Under the pieces are notes generated by a model. It was given only the letters and a program-made list of their open reading frames with translations, did not search any database and was not told where the DNA came from. From an uncultured Sphingomonas sp. (GTDB taxonomy: Bacteria > Pseudomonadota > Alphaproteobacteria > Sphingomonadales > Sphingomonadaceae): 32,837 nucleotides of DNA. Shown here one piece after another: positions 23,428 to 31,983 of the stretch. Every line of letters begins with the position of its first letter. The stretch's first letter is position 1. Made by a program: the position numbers and the translations under genes. The stretch lies in the NCBI GenBank assembly GCA_946482655.1, contig CAMLSA010000026.1, forward strand, positions 1 through 32,837, given 5' to 3'.

Positions 23428-24795
23428 ATGGACATGACATCCGTTCCGCGCGCGGGGCTTCAATCGTCGCTTGACGATAGAGAGCTCGCGAAACGCGTGG
23501 CGATCTACAACGCCGGCGGAAAACTGCGGGAGCGGCTCGCAACGGTGTGGGATCGCGCTTCCGACCTCATCCTGAAGACCGCCCACGATTATTGGAAGCC
23601 GATAACGTCGGCCATCGAGGCAAGTGCGACCGACAGCGAACGCGAGCAGCTCTCGACCGATCTTGGCCTGCTGGTCGAGCGGCGGCGCGCGATCTTTACG
23701 CGCCCGATCGACGCGGAATGGATTCGCTTGCTCAGCTTGAGCGGCGCCATGATCCATCGGCTGAAAATTCCCACGGCCGGGATCGTGATGGGTCTTGCGG
23801 CCGAGGCCGAGATGCTGATCGATCGCCTCGCCGAACATTATCCCGACGATCCCGACTTCGTACTTTTCACCCAGCGCACCGTCGACCTGTTGGGAGCGAT
23901 CGAACTCGAACTGGATTTGGCACACCTCAACGCGATGCGGCGCCAGCGTGCGCTGGCCGAACGCGAAGAGGCGGGAATCATATTCCGCACCGACATCGGC
24001 GACATCCTGGCGGCAACGCTGCAAGGCTCGGCGAGCCTGCGCGACCAGACCGTCCAGGTGTCACGCTCCGCGCGCGGCATGTTCGGCAAAACCGCCGACG
24101 TCGCCGCTGCCGCCGAACAGTCGGCCGCCGCGATGCGCGATGCCGCGATGACCGCGTCCGGGCTGATCCGCGCGATCGAAGATGCCCGGCGCGAGGTCGA
24201 CATCGCGGCCGAGGTCGCCACCCGCGCCGCCAGCCAGTCGGCCGAGGCGGTGAGCGTCTCCAATGCGCTGACCAACCATGCCCAGGCGATCGAATCGATT
24301 CTCGGACTGATCCGCAACATCGCCGGGCAGACCAATCTGCTCGCGCTCAACGCGACGATCGAGGCTGCCCGCGCCGGCGACGCCGGACGCGGCTTCGCGG
24401 TGGTGGCACAGGAGGTGAAGAACCTCGCCAGCCAGACCGCCCGCGCAACCGACGATATCGCACAGAAAATCGCCTCCATCCAGGCCGCCACCCGTCAGAC
24501 GGTCGAGGCCAATGGTTCCATCCGCGAGACGGTGAGCGAGGTCGAGGCGCTCGCCGCGCGCATTCGCGGCGCTATGGACACCCAGGCGCGCACCGTGACG
24601 ATGATCACCGCCGCCGTCGACGAGACGGCGATGGCGGCCAACTCGATGTCGTCGACCGTCGCCGAGATCCGCGCCGATACCGAGCATGTCGCAAGCGACA
24701 TCGATCGGCTCGAGGAAGGTTTCCGCGCAGTCGATGCGAAGCTCGGCCAGCTCGAAAACACCGCGCACGAATTCGCCGCGCGCATCGCGATCTGA
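23428..24795 (+). CDS. Soluble methyl-accepting chemotaxis protein with globin-like N-terminal domain
   Basis: A 455-residue receptor with no membrane segment, so cytoplasmic. Residues about 200-455 form the coiled-coil signalling domain; the CheA/CheW-binding hairpin is [21 protein letters not shown] running on through [15 protein letters not shown] (about 297-334). Residues about 15-175 are all-helical and laid out like the globin-coupled sensors (HemAT class). H110 in [19 protein letters not shown] occupies the place of the haem-binding proximal His, and the domain ends in [11 protein letters not shown], like the last globin helix. A haem-based oxygen or redox sensor is therefore likely but not proven. 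GGGGAGAG precedes the ATG. No che genes are adjacent. Confidence 0.85.
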   Translation: MDMTSVPRAGLQSSLDDRELAKRVAIYNAGGKLRERLATVWDRASDLILKTAHDYWKPITSAIEASATDSEREQLSTDLGLLVERRRAIFTRPIDAEWIRLLSLSGAMIHRLKIPTAGIVMGLAAEAEMLIDRLAEHYPDDPDFVLFTQRTVDLLGAIELELDLAHLNAMRRQRALAEREEAGIIFRTDIGDILAATLQGSASLRDQTVQVSRSARGMFGKTADVAAAAEQSAAAMRDAAMTASGLIRAIEDARREVDIAAEVATRAASQSAEAVSVSNALTNHAQAIESILGLIRNIAGQTNLLALNATIEAARAGDAGRGFAVVAQEVKNLASQTARATDDIAQKIASIQAATRQTVEANGSIRETVSEVEALAARIRGAMDTQARTVTMITAAVDETAMAANSMSSTVAEIRADTEHVASDIDRLEEGFRAVDAKLGQLENTAHEFAARIAI

Positions 24796-24848
24796 TCCCC
24801 GCCAATCACGCCTGCGAACGCTTGGTGTTTGGCCAAGGGATAGTCGTC

Positions 24849-24867
24849 ATGGTTAATCGGTTTTTAA
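24849..24867 (-). promoter_or_regulatory. Full CtrA-like box before the glycosyltransferase-methyltransferase gene
   Basis: Read on the minus strand the site is TTAA-N7-TTAACCAT; on the plus strand it reads as TTAA-N7-TTAA at 24853-24867. Both match the full CtrA consensus. It ends 50 bp before the ATG at 24918, a position suited to activating that gene. AT-rich boxes of this exact form should be rare in such GC-rich DNA. Confidence 0.5.
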
Positions 24868-24917
24868 GGGAGCTGGGCTACCCGAACGGTAGATCGATCT
24901 AATTCCGGAAGCCCGCA

Positions 24918-26246
24918 ATGATTCCCAAGAAGCTCCATTTCATCTGGGTCGGCGACGAAGCGAAGCGGCCGGACAACTGCATCGATACGTGGCGACAGCT
25001 GAATCCCGGCTGGGAAATCACGCTATGGGGTAACGACGCGCTGCGCGAGCGCGAGTGGATCAACGCCGCGCATATGATGGAAATGTTCGAGATCGAGCTC
25101 AACGGCGTCGCCGACATGATGCGCTGGGAAATCCTCTACGGCGAAGGCGGCGTGGTCCTCGACGCCGACAGCATCTGCCTGCGGCCGCTCGACGACGAGC
25201 TGCTCGACTGTGAAGCCTTCGCCTGCTGGGAAAACGAGATGGCGCGACCCGGCCTGATCGCCGCCGGCTATTTCGGCGCCTGCGCCGGCAATCCGTTCGT
25301 CGGGCAGATCATCCTCGACATCCAGAAGGAAGAGTCGGTCGTCGACAGGGGCGCCTGGGAAACCGTCGGCCCGCAGCGCCTGACCGACAGCTATCGCGCT
25401 TATCAATATCATGGCCTCACGATCTACCCGAGCCACTATTTCATACCCGAGCACTTCTCCGGAACCGTCTATAGCGGCACCGGTCCCATCTATGCGCATC
25501 AGCTATGGGGCAGCACGCGAGGGGCTTATGACGAGATCCACCTGGAGAAGCTCGCCGCGCCCATAGCCCCGCGGCCGACCGTCCAGGCTGCTCCGACGGC
25601 GCGGGCGATAACAACTCCCCGCGAGCCTTCGATCGAGGCGATGCACGACCCCTATTTCGTGCAGAAGGTCCAGGTCAGCAGCGAGCTGGTCGGCGTCAGC
25701 AAGATCGATGCGTTCAGGGGACTTTGCGAAGGCGGGCGCGTCCTGCACATCGGCTGCGCCGACTGGCCGATCACCAATCCAGATTCATCGCTTCACCTGG
25801 CACTCGAACCCTGGTGCGCGAAGCTCGATGGCTTCGACATCCATGCCGAGGCGCTCGCCGCGCTCGCCCCCTACACGAAGGGGCGGTTGTTCAGCCGTTT
25901 CGAGGACATCGCGGACGAATATGACGTCGTGCTCGTTCCCGAGGTGATGGAGCATGTCGCCAGCGTGGAGGAATTCCTGACGAACCTGAGTTCGCTGAAG
26001 ACCGATTGCTACCTGATCACCGTGCCCGACGCCTATCAATGCCGGCAGCGGCACTTCGAATATGCCGATGATTCGGAGACGTTCTTGGAGGCCGTCCATC
26101 CCGACCACAATTGCTGGTACACGCCGTTCACCTTTTCCAACACGCTATCGAAATACACGTCCTGGAAAATGGAGAAGATGTGGTTCTTCAACAACATCTC
26201 GCTGATGGCGCTGATGACCAAGCCAGCGCAACGCTTGGCTGCCTGA
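24918..26246 (+). CDS. GT32-type glycosyltransferase fused to a methyltransferase-like domain
   Basis: A 442-residue two-domain protein. Residues 1-205 are a DXD-type sugar transferase: IPKKLHFIWVGD start, ADMMRWEILYGEGGVVLDAD with DAD at 82-84, and ending near AHQLWGSTRG; this matches the GT32 'Gly_transf_sug' group. A Pro/Ala/Thr linker follows (about 211-238). Residues about 250-430 resemble a SAM-dependent methyltransferase: GGRVLHIGCADWP as motif I (272-284) and YDVVLVPEVMEHVASVEEFL (335-354) as the post-motif region. It would transfer a sugar to an unknown acceptor and perhaps methylate the product. The TPR-GT41 gene follows 42 bp downstream on the same strand; a CtrA-like box precedes it. 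Confidence 0.8.
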   Translation: MIPKKLHFIWVGDEAKRPDNCIDTWRQLNPGWEITLWGNDALREREWINAAHMMEMFEIELNGVADMMRWEILYGEGGVVLDADSICLRPLDDELLDCEAFACWENEMARPGLIAAGYFGACAGNPFVGQIILDIQKEESVVDRGAWETVGPQRLTDSYRAYQYHGLTIYPSHYFIPEHFSGTVYSGTGPIYAHQLWGSTRGAYDEIHLEKLAAPIAPRPTVQAAPTARAITTPREPSIEAMHDPYFVQKVQVSSELVGVSKIDAFRGLCEGGRVLHIGCADWPITNPDSSLHLALEPWCAKLDGFDIHAEALAALAPYTKGRLFSRFEDIADEYDVVLVPEVMEHVASVEEFLTNLSSLKTDCYLITVPDAYQCRQRHFEYADDSETFLEAVHPDHNCWYTPFTFSNTLSKYTSWKMEKMWFFNNISLMALMTKPAQRLAA

Positions 26247-26288
26247 GCGATCCACCGCCACTTGACACCATAATCGTGAGACGCTGAC

Positions 26289-28829
26289 ATGAAGCAGAAC
26301 GTAGATCAGAGTTTGCGCAAGGCGGCCTCCTTGTCGGCGCGAGGCAATGTCTCCGAGGCGGAGAGCATCTATCGTGACGTGCTCCAGCGTTTTCCCGCCA
26401 ACAAGCGCGCCCTCGAGGGGATGCGCGCGCTGTCCGCTCCGAAGGACCCACAAGCCTATGAGAAAGGGGTCGAGGCCGTCCTCGCCCTATACGACCAGGG
26501 CCGGCTCCGCGAGGCGCTCGACCATCTCCGCCTGCTGATCGATCTCTATCCTTCACAGCCAGACCTCCACAACATCGCCGGCGCCGCCTGTGCCGGCACC
26601 GGGCAATTGGCCGCCGCCGTCGAGTTTTATGATCGGGCCATCGAGCTCAAGCCCGATTATGCCGAGGTCCATTCGAACCGCGCCACGGCGCTGATCGGGC
26701 TGCAACGGCTAGATGAGGCCCTCGCCAGCTGCGACGAGGCGATCGCGCTGCAGCCCGGCAATGCCGGCGCGCACTCCAATCGCGGGACAGTGCTCAAGCA
26801 ATTGGGCCGACCCGACGAGGCCATCCGCAGCTACGACGCGTCGATCGGGCTCGATTCCGGCTCGGCCGAAGTCCATTACAACCGCGGCAACGCCCTGCTC
26901 GAGCTGAAGCGGCCCGAGGAGGCCGTCGCCAGCTATGACAAGGCGATCGCGCTGAGGCCGACCTATGTCGTCGCCCACAGCAACCGCGGCAATGCGCTGA
27001 AGGATCTCAGGCGCCTGCACGAGGCCCTCGACGCCTATGGCAGGGCGATCGCGCTCAAGCCCGATTATGCCGAGGCGCATTCCAATCTCGGCATCGCCCT
27101 GCTGGGGCTGAAACGGCTCGACGACGCGCTCGACAGCTGCCGCAAGGCGGTCGACCTCCAGCCCGAGGACGCGGACGTCCACTATAACCATGCGATCGTG
27201 CTGCAGGAGATGCAGCGGCTCGACGAGGCGCTAGACGCCTATGATCATTCCGTCCGCAGCGACCCGGACCATGCCGAGGCGTACTCCAATCGCGGGACGG
27301 TGCTCTATGAATTGCACCGGCTCGACGAGGCGATGGTCAGCTATGCCAAGGCCGTCGAACTCGCGCCCGCCGATGCGGCCAGCCATTATAATCTCGCCAA
27401 TGTCCTGCAGGAACTGGAGCGGCTCGACGAGGCGGTGGAGAGCTATCGCAAGGCGATCGCACTCAAGCCGGATCATCCCGAAGCGATCAGCCAGCTCATC
27501 TATCAACGGGCACGGATGTGCCAGTGGGACGAGCCTGCCGCCGACGTCTCCACCTTGGGCATCGCCACCAAGGCGGTGACGCCGTTCACCTTTCTCGCGA
27601 TCGAAGACAATCCGCAGCGCCATCTCCTGCGCGCGAAGAAATGGGTCGGCGAAAAATACCGGCGCGTCAGCATCAGGCCCGCCAAGGCGGCCGCCCGGTC
27701 CCCGCGCATTCGCATCGGCTATTTCTCGGCAGACTTCCACGATCACGCCACGATGTATCTGATCGCCAGGCTCCTCGAGCTGCACGACAGGAGCAGGTTC
27801 GAGGTCCATGCCTTCTCCTATGGAATGGACAGACGGGACGGCATGCGTCAACGCGCCCGGAATGCGGTCGATGCCTTTCATGAGGTCAGCGGCCTGACCG
27901 ACAAGGCGATCGCCGATCTGGCGAAGCGCGAGGGGATCGACATCGCAATCGATCTCAAGGGTCATACCAAGGGCATGCGAACCGGAATCTTCTCCCATCG
28001 TGCCGCACCGGTGCAGATTGGCTATCTCGGCTATCCGGGATCGATCGGGGCCGATTTCATCGATTACATCATCGCCGACGAGGTGGTCATTCCCGAGCGC
28101 AGCCGCCCGTTCTACTCGGAAAAGGTGATCACCCTACCCGACAGCTATCAGGTGAACGACGACACGCGTCCGATTTCCGCCCGGCAATTCAGCCGGACGG
28201 CACTCGGCCTGCCCGAAAGGGGCTTCATCTTCTCCAGCTTCAACAACCTCTACAAGATCACGCCGGCGGAGTTCGACATCTGGATGCGGCTGCTGTCGAA
28301 GGTGGATGGCAGCGTTCTCTGGCTGTTGAAGGCCAATCCATGGGCGGAAGCCAATCTGCGCCGGGAGGCGGAGGCCCGCGGCGTCGATCCCGGCCGGCTG
28401 GTGTTCGGCGAAAGAATGCCGCTCGAGGACCATCTCGCCCGACACGCACACGCCGACCTGTTCCTCGACAGCTTCAACTGCAACGCCCACACCACCGCCA
28501 GCGATGCGCTATGGGCAGGCCTTCCGGTCGTCACCAAATTGGGCGAAAGCTTCGCCGCGCGGGTTGCGGGCAGCCTGCTCCACGCGGTCGGCATGCCCGA
28601 GCTCGTGACCGGGACCGCGGCCGATTACGAGCGGACGGCGCTGGATCTGGCGCGTGATCCCGCGAAACTCGCCGCGACCAGGGCGAAACTGGCCGCGAAT
28701 CGGTCAACGACGGCGCTGTTCGACACCCGACGATATGCGCGTCACCTCGAGTCGGCCTTCGAGATGGCCTATGACCGCTACCGGGATGGCCTGCGGCCCG
28801 ATCATATCGCGGTGCCCCGCCAGGCATAG
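26289..28829 (+). CDS. TPR-repeat GT41 (O-GlcNAc transferase-like) glycosyltransferase
   Basis: An 846-residue cytoplasmic protein. Residues 1-92 contain degenerate helices. Residues 93-398 are nine consecutive 34-residue tetratricopeptide repeats (pattern AHSNRGxxL...LDEALxxYxxAIxLxPDYAE). From about 473 to 830 lies a GT41/SPINDLY-type catalytic region: RIRIGYFSADFHDHATMYL with the likely active-site His, IDLKGHT, APVQIGYLGYPGS, and the nucleotide-sugar pocket FNCNAHTTASDALWAGLPVVTKLG. Family enzymes transfer GlcNAc or another sugar to Ser/Thr of proteins, the TPR array holding the target. Bacterial members often modify flagellin or adhesins. Probably co-transcribed with the GT32-methyltransferase gene. 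Confidence 0.92.
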   Translation: MKQNVDQSLRKAASLSARGNVSEAESIYRDVLQRFPANKRALEGMRALSAPKDPQAYEKGVEAVLALYDQGRLREALDHLRLLIDLYPSQPDLHNIAGAACAGTGQLAAAVEFYDRAIELKPDYAEVHSNRATALIGLQRLDEALASCDEAIALQPGNAGAHSNRGTVLKQLGRPDEAIRSYDASIGLDSGSAEVHYNRGNALLELKRPEEAVASYDKAIALRPTYVVAHSNRGNALKDLRRLHEALDAYGRAIALKPDYAEAHSNLGIALLGLKRLDDALDSCRKAVDLQPEDADVHYNHAIVLQEMQRLDEALDAYDHSVRSDPDHAEAYSNRGTVLYELHRLDEAMVSYAKAVELAPADAASHYNLANVLQELERLDEAVESYRKAIALKPDHPEAISQLIYQRARMCQWDEPAADVSTLGIATKAVTPFTFLAIEDNPQRHLLRAKKWVGEKYRRVSIRPAKAAARSPRIRIGYFSADFHDHATMYLIARLLELHDRSRFEVHAFSYGMDRRDGMRQRARNAVDAFHEVSGLTDKAIADLAKREGIDIAIDLKGHTKGMRTGIFSHRAAPVQIGYLGYPGSIGADFIDYIIADEVVIPERSRPFYSEKVITLPDSYQVNDDTRPISARQFSRTALGLPERGFIFSSFNNLYKITPAEFDIWMRLLSKVDGSVLWLLKANPWAEANLRREAEARGVDPGRLVFGERMPLEDHLARHAHADLFLDSFNCNAHTTASDALWAGLPVVTKLGESFAARVAGSLLHAVGMPELVTGTAADYERTALDLARDPAKLAATRAKLAANRSTTALFDTRRYARHLESAFEMAYDRYRDGLRPDHIAVPRQA
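26565..27482 (+). repeat. Nine tandem 102-bp units encoding TPR repeats
   Basis: Nine head-to-tail units of exactly 102 bp (34 codons) without insertions. The best-conserved parts recur almost verbatim, for example the codons for ALKPDYAE at units 5 and 1 and CTCGACGAGGC in several units. Such near-identical units can recombine, so repeat number may vary between strains. Confidence 0.85.
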
Positions 28830-28869
28830 CGACATTGCGGTAATCGCCGCGGGGCCCTAGATCGCGGCC

Positions 28870-30207
28870 ATGGAATATCAGGTACATGTGATCGGCGGCG
28901 GGCTTGCCGGATCGGAAGCGGCGTGGCAGCTTGCCGAGGCCGGCATCCGCGTCCGCCTGTCCGAAATGCGCGGCGTGGAAGCCACCCCGGCGCATCAGAC
29001 CGACAGCCTGGCCGAGCTGGTCTGCTCGAACAGCTTCCGTTCGGACGATCCCAACAACGCGGTCGGCCTGCTCCATGCCGAGATGCGGGCGCTGGGATCG
29101 CTGATACTGCGCACCGCCGACGCGCACCGCGTGCCGGCGGGATCGGCGCTGGCGGTCGACCGCGAAGGCTATGCCGAAGGCGTCACGCGGGCAATCGCCC
29201 TTCATCCCAATATCGATCTGGTGCGGGAACGGATTGACCGCCTGCCCGCCTCCGGCCCCGTCGTGGTCGCGACCGGTCCCCTGACCGCCGCGCCGCTGGC
29301 GGGTTCGATCAGCGAAGCGACCGGCGCGGACGCGCTCGCCTTCTTCGATGCGATCGCACCGATCGTCCACAAGCATTCGATCGACATGGACGTCGCCTGG
29401 ATGGCATCGCGCTGGGACAAGTCCGGTCCTGGGGGCTCGACCAGGGATTACATCAACTGTCCGATGGATAAGGAGCAATATCTCGCCTTCCATCAGGCGC
29501 TGCTCGACGGCGAAAAGACCGAGTTCAAGGACTGGGAGAAGGACACCCCCTATTTCGACGGCTGCATGCCGATCGAGGTGATGGCCGAACGCGGTATCGA
29601 CACGTTGCGCTACGGACCGATGAAGCCCGTCGGGCTCGACGATCCCCGTACCGGCCGCTGGCCCTATGCGGTCGTCCAGCTCCGCCAGGACAACGCCCTC
29701 GGCACCCTCTGGAACATCGTCGGCTTCCAGACCAAGCTAAAGCATGGCGAGCAGGTCCGTCTGTTCCGCACGATACCCGGGCTCGAAAGAGCCGAGTTCG
29801 CGCGGCTCGGTGGTCTCCACCGCAACACCTTCATCCAGAGCCCCAGGCTGCTCGACGGCACCCTACGCTTGAAGAGCCGTCCGCATATCCGCTTCGCCGG
29901 GCAGATCACCGGCTGCGAAGGCTATGTCGAATCGGCCGCGATCGGTCTGCTCGCGGGGCGTTTCGCCGCGGCTGAACTGCTCGAAAGACCGATGACGCCG
30001 CCGCCGCTCACCACCGCCCTGGGCGCGCTGCTCGGCCATATCACCGGCGGCGCCGAAGCCGATGGCTATCAGCCGATGAACGTCAATTTCGGATTGTTCC
30101 CGCCGGTCGAAGGCGCCCGCGGCGGCCGCAAGCGCAAGGCCGACCGCAAGGCGATGTTCGCCGAGCGCGCGGGAGAAGATTTGAAGAGCTGGATGGCGGA
30201 CGCCTAA
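28870..30207 (+). CDS. trmFO: Folate- and FAD-dependent tRNA (uracil-54-C5)-methyltransferase
   Basis: A 445-residue TrmFO, which makes ribothymidine at position 54 of tRNA using methylenetetrahydrofolate as carbon donor and FADH2 as reductant. The N-terminal FAD-binding Rossmann motif is [12 protein letters not shown] (about 7-18). The family signatures [11 protein letters not shown] and [11 protein letters not shown] follow, as do [11 protein letters not shown] and [15 protein letters not shown], whose Cys belongs to the active-site region. The C-terminal FAD contact [16 protein letters not shown] completes the fold. Length is standard. It stands between the GT41 gene (40 bp upstream) and the convergent PF04120 gene. 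Housekeeping. Confidence 0.96.
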   Translation: MEYQVHVIGGGLAGSEAAWQLAEAGIRVRLSEMRGVEATPAHQTDSLAELVCSNSFRSDDPNNAVGLLHAEMRALGSLILRTADAHRVPAGSALAVDREGYAEGVTRAIALHPNIDLVRERIDRLPASGPVVVATGPLTAAPLAGSISEATGADALAFFDAIAPIVHKHSIDMDVAWMASRWDKSGPGGSTRDYINCPMDKEQYLAFHQALLDGEKTEFKDWEKDTPYFDGCMPIEVMAERGIDTLRYGPMKPVGLDDPRTGRWPYAVVQLRQDNALGTLWNIVGFQTKLKHGEQVRLFRTIPGLERAEFARLGGLHRNTFIQSPRLLDGTLRLKSRPHIRFAGQITGCEGYVESAAIGLLAGRFAAAELLERPMTPPPLTTALGALLGHITGGAEADGYQPMNVNFGLFPPVEGARGGRKRKADRKAMFAERAGEDLKSWMADA

Positions 30208-30244
30208 GCCGCGTAGGGCCCCCACTGGCAGGAAGTGACCACTG

Positions 30245-30658
30245 TCACCGCCGCTTGATGACGTGGCCGAGGCTGTCGGTGCGTGCGGGTTCGTCCTCGT
30301 CCCTCACGGGCATATATTCCCGCTCGATTTCCGAGCGGATCTGCTCGAGCTGCTTCTCGGTCAGATGCTCGATTCCGATATAATCGTTGCGCGCCGGTCC
30401 GATCGCCCTGATGATCTCGTCCAGCTTGGCCTGTATCGCGGCGCCATCGCGGTTCTGGGCGTTCTGAATCAGAAACACCATCAAGAAGGTGATGATCGTC
30501 GTCGTCGTGTTGACGATGAGCTGCCATGTATCCGAGAAACCGAACACCGGGCCGCTGATTCCCCAGAGGACGATTCCGAGTACCGCCAGCATGAAGGCGA
30601 GCGGCTGACCCGCCGCGGTCGCTATTTTCGCCGCGATGCGCGTGAAGAATTGGTCCAT
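30245..30658 (-). CDS. PF04120 'low-affinity iron permease' family membrane protein
   Basis: A 137-residue protein with two membrane helices: about 17-37 (GQPLAFMLAVLGIVLWGISGP) and about 43-64, where SDTWQLIVNTTTTIITFLMVF is the family's most conserved stretch. IQNAQNRDGAAIQAKLDEIIRA follows and a charged cytoplasmic tail ends it. The name comes from yeast Fet4 homology; transport by these short bacterial forms is unproven. I chose the ATG at 30658 (MDQFFTRIA), with GAAGGGA 8 bp upstream, over codons at 30664 and 30703. A GGAAC-N16-GGTT element lies 43 bp upstream on the minus strand, which suggests stress-sigma control. Confidence 0.88.
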   Translation of the reverse strand: MDQFFTRIAAKIATAAGQPLAFMLAVLGIVLWGISGPVFGFSDTWQLIVNTTTTIITFLMVFLIQNAQNRDGAAIQAKLDEIIRAIGPARNDYIGIEHLTEKQLEQIRSEIEREYMPVRDEDEPARTDSLGHVIKRR

Positions 30659-30701
30659 CGTCATTCCCTTCGGATGCGCGGGGAACTCATTATGGCTGCA
30701 C

Positions 30702-30726
30702 AACCTTTATTACGATCGGCTGTTCC
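30702..30726 (-). promoter_or_regulatory. Putative EcfG-type promoter of the PF04120 gene
   Basis: On the minus strand GGAAC lies at 30726-30722, followed by a 16-bp spacer and GGTT at 30705-30702, 43 bp before the ATG at 30658. This is the third copy of the GGAAC-N16/17-GGTT pattern in the window, and each copy precedes a start codon in the correct orientation. Confidence 0.55.
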
Positions 30727-30764
30727 GGTTGGCCTTTGATGCTCAAGCCGCTAGGGGCTCGGCG

Positions 30765-31946
30765 ATGGACACATCCGAGCTTCGCGTCGCCCTGTTCACG
30801 GGCAACTACAACTATGTACGCGACGGCGCGAACCAGGCGCTGAACCGGCTCGTCGGCTATCTGCTCAGGCATGGGGCCGCGGTACGGATCTATTCGCCGA
30901 CGGTGAAGGACCCGGCCTTTCCAGCGACCGGCGATCTTGTCCATATTCCATCCTTCCCGGTGCCCGGGCGTGCCGAGTATCGCTGTCCGGTGATGATTCC
31001 GCCCGGCATCAAACGCGACATCAAGCGGTTCGACCCCAATATATTGCACGTCGCGAGCCCGGAGATATTGGGGCATCGCGCGGTCAGCCTCGCGCTCCGC
31101 CGCAAACTGCCCGTGGTGGCGTCGGTCCACACCCGCTTCGAGACCTATTTCCGCTATTACGGGCTCGCCTTCCTCGAGCCGATCGTCGAAGCGCTGCTGC
31201 GCCGCTTCTATCGCCGCTGCGACGCGATCTTCGCGCCCTCCGAATCGATGGCGCAGCTGCTCCGCAACCAGCGGATGAGCTACGATGTCGGTATCTGGTC
31301 GCGCGGCATCGACCGCACCATCTTTCAACCCGGTCGCCGCAGCGAGGAATGGCGGCAGTCGATGGGGATCGAGCGTGATGACGTCGTGATCGGCTTCGTC
31401 GGACGGCTCGTCATGGAAAAGGGCCTGGACGTGTTCGCCGACACCATTGAACAGCTCCAGCGCCGGCAGGTCCGCCACAAGGTGCTGGTGGTCGGCGAAG
31501 GCCCCGCGCGCGACTGGTTCGAGAAGCGGCTGCCCGAAGCGATCTTCGCGGGATTCCAGCAGGGCGAGGATCTCGGCCGGGCGGTCGCCTCGATGGACAT
31601 GCTGTTCAACCCGTCGGTGACCGAAACCTTCGGCAATGTCACCCTTGAGGCGATGGCCGCACGGCTGCCGGTGGTGGCGGCGCGCGCGACCGGGAGCGAA
31701 AGTCTGATAGACGACGGTGTGACCGGGCGGCTGATCCAGCCAGGACGGACCCAGGCCTTCGCCGACGCGCTCCAACGCTATTGCACGGATGCCGAACTGC
31801 GACGCGCGACCGGCGAAGCCGGGATGAAATCGAGCGAGCGCTACGGCTGGGATCAGGTCAACCAGGAACTGGTAGACGCCTATCTGCGCATCGTTCGCCA
31901 GCACCGCGCCGGAATCCGCATGGTCCGCCAGAGCCCGGTGCCTTAA
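30765..31946 (+). CDS. Glycosyltransferase family 4 (GT-B fold) protein
   Basis: A 393-residue GT4 enzyme. The N-terminal acceptor domain starts LRVALFTGNYNYVRDGANQA and contains LHVASPEILGHRAVSLALR and VASVHTRFETYFRYYGL. The C-terminal donor domain begins near IGFVGRLVMEKGLDVF. The nucleotide-sugar E-x7-E motif lies in NPSVTETFGNVTLEAMA, followed by PVVAARATGSESLIDDG. Close relatives by wording are GDP-mannose-dependent mannosyltransferases and glycolipid synthases that act at the inner membrane, so a membrane glycolipid or envelope polysaccharide is a likely product. I chose the ATG at 30765, with AGGGGC about 8 bp upstream; the frame's earlier codon at 30636 lies within the divergent gene. 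Confidence 0.9.
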   Translation: MDTSELRVALFTGNYNYVRDGANQALNRLVGYLLRHGAAVRIYSPTVKDPAFPATGDLVHIPSFPVPGRAEYRCPVMIPPGIKRDIKRFDPNILHVASPEILGHRAVSLALRRKLPVVASVHTRFETYFRYYGLAFLEPIVEALLRRFYRRCDAIFAPSESMAQLLRNQRMSYDVGIWSRGIDRTIFQPGRRSEEWRQSMGIERDDVVIGFVGRLVMEKGLDVFADTIEQLQRRQVRHKVLVVGEGPARDWFEKRLPEAIFAGFQQGEDLGRAVASMDMLFNPSVTETFGNVTLEAMAARLPVVAARATGSESLIDDGVTGRLIQPGRTQAFADALQRYCTDAELRRATGEAGMKSSERYGWDQVNQELVDAYLRIVRQHRAGIRMVRQSPVP

Positions 31947-31948
31947 AT

Positions 31949-31967
31949 ACTGGGCGCATCGCCCAGT
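31949..31967 (+). terminator. Hairpin after the GT4 gene, weak terminator candidate
   Basis: ACTGGGC (31949-31955) and GCCCAGT (31961-31967) form a perfect 7-bp stem with a 5-nt loop, starting 3 bp after the GT4 stop codon. The downstream sequence CCTGCCTAT has few T residues, so termination would be weak or factor-assisted. It separates the GT4 gene from rarA. Confidence 0.5.
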
Positions 31968-31983
31968 CCTGCCTATATCGCGG

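Noticed and set aside
24849..24902. 17-codon ORF MVNRFLRELGYPNGRSI
   Set aside because: It has no ribosome-binding site, overlaps the CtrA-like box and ends just before the next gene; better read as regulatory DNA.
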